From positions 1-17,410 of the forward strand of contig JAUIJO010000035.1 of NCBI GenBank assembly GCA_030431185.1: a stretch of 17,410 bases of DNA, written 5' to 3'. The stretch is from Gammaproteobacteria bacterium. GTDB lineage: Bacteria; Pseudomonadota; Gammaproteobacteria; Xanthomonadales; Xanthomonadaceae. The notes beneath the pieces were generated by a model. That model made no database searches, was not told where the DNA came from, and saw nothing but the letters and a program-made list of their open reading frames with translations. The translations under genes were made by a program, and so were the position numbers. Below, in pieces: positions 14,163 through 17,410 of this stretch; position 1 is the stretch's first letter; each line of letters starts with the position of its first letter.

Positions 14163-14212
14163 CATGTCGGGACCGGCGCCCCTCCGCGGCGACATGCCAC
14201 GCCACGCATGTC
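14163..14212. promoter_or_regulatory. CATGTC motif cluster upstream of the molybdoenzyme gene
   Basis: CATGTCG (14163-14169) and CGACATG (14190-14196) form a 7-bp inverted repeat with 20 bases between. A third copy, CATGTC, is at 14207-14212. The CATGTC(C)GGG context is shared by the first and third copies. The cluster lies just upstream of the candidate soeA promoter. A regulatory role is inferred. Confidence 0.35.
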
Positions 14213-14247
14213 CGGGCGACCGGGCCGCGCCCGCGGGCCGGTGCCCC

Positions 14248-14276
14248 TCGCCAGCCCGGCCGCGTCGGCGCACAAT
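14248..14276 (+). promoter_or_regulatory. soeA promoter, positioned for a leaderless mRNA
   Basis: TCGCCA (14248-14253), a 17-bp spacer and CACAAT (14271-14276) match the sigma-70 boxes at four of six positions each. Seven bases separate the -10 from the ATG at 14284, placing +1 at or one base before the start codon. No Shine-Dalgarno precedes this ATG. Confidence 0.45.
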
Positions 14277-14283
14277 ACGCGCC

Positions 14284-17172
14284 ATGCCCGGTTCCAGCCC
14301 GCTCGGCCCCGTCGAGCCTGCCATCGACCTGTCGCCCACGCCGGGCGACGAGGTCAAGACCACCACCTGCTACATGTGCGCCTGTCGCTGTGGCATCAAG
14401 GTGTGGCTGCAGGACGGGCGCATCCGCTACATCCAGGGCAATCCCGGGCACCCCGTCAACCAGGGCGTGCTGTGCGCGAAGGGCTCGGCCGGGATCATGC
14501 AGCACTACTCGCCGGCGCGGCTGGACAAGCCCTTGCTGCGCGTCGGCGAGCGCGGTGCCGGCGAGTTCCGCGAGATCGGGTGGGACGAAGCTATGGCCAT
14601 CGCCACCGGCTGGCTGGCGCCGATCCGCGAGCGCAACCCCGACGAACTGGCCTTCTTCACCGGCCGCGACCAGTCGCAGGCCCTCACCGGCTGGTGGGCG
14701 CAGCAGTTCGGCACGGTCAACTACGCCGCCCACGGCGGCTTCTGCTCGGTCAACATGGCCGCCGGCGGCCTGTACACGCTGGGCGGCAGTTTCTGGGAAT
14801 TCGGCGAGCCCGACTGGGAGCGCACGAAGTACCTGATGCTGTGGGGCGTGGCCGAGGACCACGACTCCAATCCGATCAAGCTGGGGCTGGGCAAGGTCAA
14901 GGCCAACGGCGCCAAGATCGTCGCGGTGAACCCGGTGCGCAGCGGCTATGGCGCGATCGCCGACGAGTGGATCGGCATCCGCCCCGGCACCGACGGCCTG
15001 TTCGCCTTCGCACTGATCCACGAGCTGCTCAAGGCCGACCGCATCGACCTGGACTACCTGGTCCGCTACACCAACGCCCATTGGCTGGTGGTGCGCAACC
15101 CCGGCGGCAGCGACGACGGGCTGTTCGCGCGGGACGCCGAGGGCCAGCCCCTGTGCTGGAACCGCGACGCGGGCCGCGCGGTCGACGCGGCGGCCACCGG
15201 CACATCGCCGGCCGTGGTGGGCTCCTACCGGCTTGCCGACGGGCGCACCGCGGTGCCGGTGTTCCATCTCACCGCCGAGCGCTACCTCGACCCGGAATAT
15301 TCGCCCGACAACGTCAGCGAGCGTTGCGGCATCCCGGCCGCGACCATCCGCCGCATCGCGCGCGAACTGGCCGAGGCCGCGTTCGACCACGAAATCCGGC
15401 TCCCGGTCGCCTGGACCGACGCCTGGGGCCGCCAGCACGATGAAATGGTGGGTCGACCGGTGTCGATGCATGCCATGCGCGGCATCAGCGCGCACAGCAA
15501 CGGCTTCCATACCTGCCGCGCCCTGCACCTGCTGCAACTGCTGCTGGGCGCGGTCGACACGCCCGGCTCGTTCCGTTACCAGCCGCCCTTCCCCAAGCCC
15601 ATCCCACCGCCCAACCGGCCGGGCAAGGCCCGCCAGGACAATGGCGTGCTCGACGCCGCGCCGCTGGGCTTCGTGCACGGACCCGAGGACCTGGTGGTCG
15701 ATGCCGACGGCCATCCCCGCCGCATCGACCACGCCTACTCGTGGGCGTATCCGCTGTCGGCGCACGGCATGATGCACACGGTCATCCGCAATGCGTGGGC
15801 CGGCGACCCCTACCGGATCGACACCCTGCTGATGTTCATGGCCAACATGGGCTGGAACTCGGCGATGAACACGAGCGAGACCATCGGCTGGCTCACCGAC
15901 AAGGACGACGACGGCGAGTACCGCATCCCGCGCATCATCTATTCCGATGCCTATGCCTCGGAGATGGTCGCCTACGCCGACCTGGTGCTGCCGGACACCA
16001 CCTACCTGGAGCGCTTCGACGCGATCAGCATGCTCGACCGGCCGATCTCCGACGCCGACGGCGCCGCCGACGCGATCCGCCACCCGGTGCTGGACCCGGC
16101 GAAGCAGCGCCAGGGACGCGACGTGCGGGGCTTCCAGTCGGTCCTGATCGACCTGGGGACCCGACTGGGCCTCCCGGGACTGCTCAACGAGGACGGCTCG
16201 GCCCGCTACGCCGACTACGCCGACTACATCACCCACCACGAACGCGCGCCCGGGGTCGGCCTGCTGGCCGGCTGGCGCGGCGAACACGGCGAGGTCGACG
16301 CCAAGGGCCAGCCCAATCCGGACCAGTTGCAACGCTACATCGACAACGGCGGGTTCTGGCGCAGCGAAATCCCCGAGCACGCGCGCTATTTCAAGATGGC
16401 CAACCGCGGCTATCTCGACTGGGCGCAGCACATGGGTTTCCTCGGCCACGGCGACCCGATCGTGCTGCAGCTGTACTCGGAGACGATGCAGAAATTCCGC
16501 CTGGCCGCGCAAGGCCACGGCCCGCACCAGCCGCCCGACGCCCACCGCGCGCGCGTGGCGACCTACTTCGATCCGCTGCCGACCTGGTACGAGCCCTTCG
16601 AGGGGGCGCAGGCCGGCGGCGACGGCACCGCGTTCCCGCTGTCCGCGGTGACCCAGCGGCCGATGTTCATGTACCACGCCTGGGGCTCCCAGAACGCCTG
16701 GTTGCGGCAGATCACGACGCGCAACTATCTGTACCTGCATCCCGACACCGGTGCCCGGCACGGCATCGCCGACGAGGACTGGGTGACGGTCGCGTCGCAC
16801 CACGGCGAGATCACCGTGCAGGCGAAGTTCGCCGGCAACGTGCAGCCCGACACCGTGTGGACCTGGAACGCGATCGGCAAGCGCAAGGGCGCCTGGCGCC
16901 TGGACAAGGACGCCCCGGAGGGCCGCAAGGGCTTCCTGCTCAACCACCTGATTTCCGACATCACCCCGAAGGGCGACTACGCCAATGCCGATCCCGTGAC
17001 CGGGCAGGCGGCATGGTTCGACCTGCGCGTGCGCATCGCCCCGGCCGCCGCCGTGGACGATGCCGAAACGGCGCCGCAGTTCGCGCCGGTCGACTTCGGT
17101 CGCGCCGATCCGGGGCCGCTGCGCTACGGCGCGGACTTCCGCGCGGCCCGCCGCCACAAGGAGTCCACATGA
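14284..17172 (+). CDS. soeA: Molybdopterin oxidoreductase, SoeA-like sulfite dehydrogenase subunit
   Basis: This 962-aa catalytic subunit of the DMSO-reductase superfamily carries bis-MGD and one [4Fe-4S] cluster. The cluster ligands are Cys29, Cys32, Cys36 and Cys64 (CYMCACRCG ... GVLCAKG), with an extra Cys34. HGGFCSVNMAAG (150-161) supplies Cys154 as the probable Mo ligand, and GGSFWEFGEPDWERTKY (167-183) is the stretch that most recalls SoeA. The C-terminal MopB_CT domain (about 790-930) contains MYHAWGSQNAWLRQITTRN. There is no Tat signal, so the enzyme should be cytoplasmic, as in SoeABC, which oxidises sulfite to sulfate and feeds the quinone pool. The SoeA assignment is by remembered similarity; another substrate is possible, since the partner subunits lie outside the window. 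It overlaps the next gene as ATGA. Confidence 0.85.
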   Translation: MPGSSPLGPVEPAIDLSPTPGDEVKTTTCYMCACRCGIKVWLQDGRIRYIQGNPGHPVNQGVLCAKGSAGIMQHYSPARLDKPLLRVGERGAGEFREIGWDEAMAIATGWLAPIRERNPDELAFFTGRDQSQALTGWWAQQFGTVNYAAHGGFCSVNMAAGGLYTLGGSFWEFGEPDWERTKYLMLWGVAEDHDSNPIKLGLGKVKANGAKIVAVNPVRSGYGAIADEWIGIRPGTDGLFAFALIHELLKADRIDLDYLVRYTNAHWLVVRNPGGSDDGLFARDAEGQPLCWNRDAGRAVDAAATGTSPAVVGSYRLADGRTAVPVFHLTAERYLDPEYSPDNVSERCGIPAATIRRIARELAEAAFDHEIRLPVAWTDAWGRQHDEMVGRPVSMHAMRGISAHSNGFHTCRALHLLQLLLGAVDTPGSFRYQPPFPKPIPPPNRPGKARQDNGVLDAAPLGFVHGPEDLVVDADGHPRRIDHAYSWAYPLSAHGMMHTVIRNAWAGDPYRIDTLLMFMANMGWNSAMNTSETIGWLTDKDDDGEYRIPRIIYSDAYASEMVAYADLVLPDTTYLERFDAISMLDRPISDADGAADAIRHPVLDPAKQRQGRDVRGFQSVLIDLGTRLGLPGLLNEDGSARYADYADYITHHERAPGVGLLAGWRGEHGEVDAKGQPNPDQLQRYIDNGGFWRSEIPEHARYFKMANRGYLDWAQHMGFLGHGDPIVLQLYSETMQKFRLAAQGHGPHQPPDAHRARVATYFDPLPTWYEPFEGAQAGGDGTAFPLSAVTQRPMFMYHAWGSQNAWLRQITTRNYLYLHPDTGARHGIADEDWVTVASHHGEITVQAKFAGNVQPDTVWTWNAIGKRKGAWRLDKDAPEGRKGFLLNHLISDITPKGDYANADPVTGQAAWFDLRVRIAPAAAVDDAETAPQFAPVDFGRADPGPLRYGADFRAARRHKEST

Positions 17173-17405
17173 CCGCGTCCCCGCCACCCGTCCGCCGCGT
17201 CGCCGGCTGGTCCTGCATCGCGCTGGGGTTCGCGGTGGTCATCCTGCTGGGCCTGGGCCTGATCGGTCCCGGCACCGGCGATGCGCCGCCCGCCTCGCTC
17301 ACCGCCGCCCTGCTGGCCCTGGTACCCGCGCTGGTGCTGGCCCTGGGCGCCTTCGTGGCCGGGCTGGTGCTGTTGCGCGGCGGCACCCCGGGGCGCGGCC
17401 GATGA
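17169..17405 (+). CDS. Small two-helix membrane protein coupled to soeA
   Basis: This 78-aa protein has two hydrophobic segments, about residues 11-33 (VAGWSCIALGFAVVILLGLGLIG) and 43-70 (LTAALLALVPALVLALGAFVAGLVLL), with short Arg-containing ends (PPPVRR and RGGTPGRGR). It belongs to no family I recognise. Both ends overlap neighbours by ATGA: its start overlaps the soeA stop and its stop overlaps the next ATG. This coupling suggests it is made in proportion to the enzyme, perhaps as an accessory membrane component. It is not the NrfD/DmsC-like anchor expected for a Soe complex, which is much larger with eight or more helices, nor an iron-sulfur subunit, since it has only one Cys. Confidence 0.8.
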   Translation: MTASPPPVRRVAGWSCIALGFAVVILLGLGLIGPGTGDAPPASLTAALLALVPALVLALGAFVAGLVLLRGGTPGRGR

Positions 17406-17410
17406 CCGGC
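17402..17410 (+). CDS. 5' end of the next gene of the soe-like operon (truncated by the window)
   Basis: ATGACCGGC (Met-Thr-Gly) begins at 17402 and overlaps the stop of the 78-aa gene as ATGA. Only three codons are visible. The operon context predicts an iron-sulfur (SoeB-like) or membrane subunit, but nothing in the sequence identifies it. Confidence 0.45.

Noticed and set aside
12433..14283. The molybdoenzyme frame is open upstream to 12433, suggesting a much longer protein.
   Set aside because: This part is antisense to the patatin and WYL genes and has no family similarity. The cluster-binding CYMCACRCG motif near the ATG at 14284 is at the normal distance from an N-terminus.
14065..17187. 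The frame of the WYL regulator stays open on the minus strand for another 3.1 kb, suggesting a 1362-aa fusion protein.
   Set aside because: The extension is exactly antisense to the molybdoenzyme gene, has low-complexity Val/Ala/Arg composition and no domains. The WYL family start at 14064 is clear, so the open frame is a high-GC artefact.

Overview
The window is high-GC, densely coded DNA that looks like a gammaproteobacterium of the Lysobacterales (Xanthomonadales; Lysobacter/Luteimonas-like). The evidence is the block lptM-dapF-DUF484-xerC-hslV-hslU, a pair of secreted S9 oligopeptidases, SD-poor starts with TAnnnT-type -10 boxes, and a structured intergenic segment (about 9050-9365) with a 20-bp palindrome and an (AACGGC)6 tract of a kind I recall from that order. 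The genus is inferred from style and remembered protein sequences, not from a search.

Layout. Nearly everything up to 14064 is on the minus strand. Reading along that strand from the right: a WYL-domain regulator (13099-14064) is followed after 9 bp by a patatin-like phospholipase (12151-13089). Next come a small Arg-rich two-helix membrane protein (11717-12070) and a secreted prolyl oligopeptidase (9468-11606) that ends at a clear intrinsic terminator. After a 536-bp gap of repeats and dyads comes a tightly coupled trio: secreted oligopeptidase B-like peptidase, secreted esterase-fold hydrolase and DUF454 inner-membrane protein (8931-5538). Then comes the conserved housekeeping block lptM, dapF, DUF484, xerC, hslV, hslU (5500-733), and finally a small Cro/CI-type HTH protein and the first 12 codons of a gene that leaves the window. 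Divergently on the plus strand, 14284-17410 holds a SoeA-like molybdopterin oxidoreductase, a 78-aa two-helix membrane protein and the first codons of another gene, chained by ATGA overlaps.

How the genes work together. lptM (LPS-translocon lipoprotein) and dapF (diaminopimelate epimerase) serve the envelope and peptidoglycan/lysine synthesis. xerC resolves chromosome dimers. hslVU is the ATP-dependent two-component protease, and a sigma-32-like promoter candidate lies in the gap before hslV. The two S9 peptidases and the esterase form a periplasmic or secreted hydrolytic set. The plus-strand cluster probably encodes a cytoplasm-facing membrane-bound molybdoenzyme, most likely sulfite oxidation of the SoeABC type, next to a divergent WYL regulator with tandem repeats between them.

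I found no complete novel multi-gene system such as a defence island, CRISPR array, BGC or prophage. The leads most worth following are regulatory or architectural: a hairpin burying the Shine-Dalgarno of the 117-aa membrane protein, two promoters placed for leaderless mRNAs (lptM, soeA), a CodW-like extended HslV, tandem operator-like repeats at both regulator loci, and an unassigned small membrane protein coupled to soeA.
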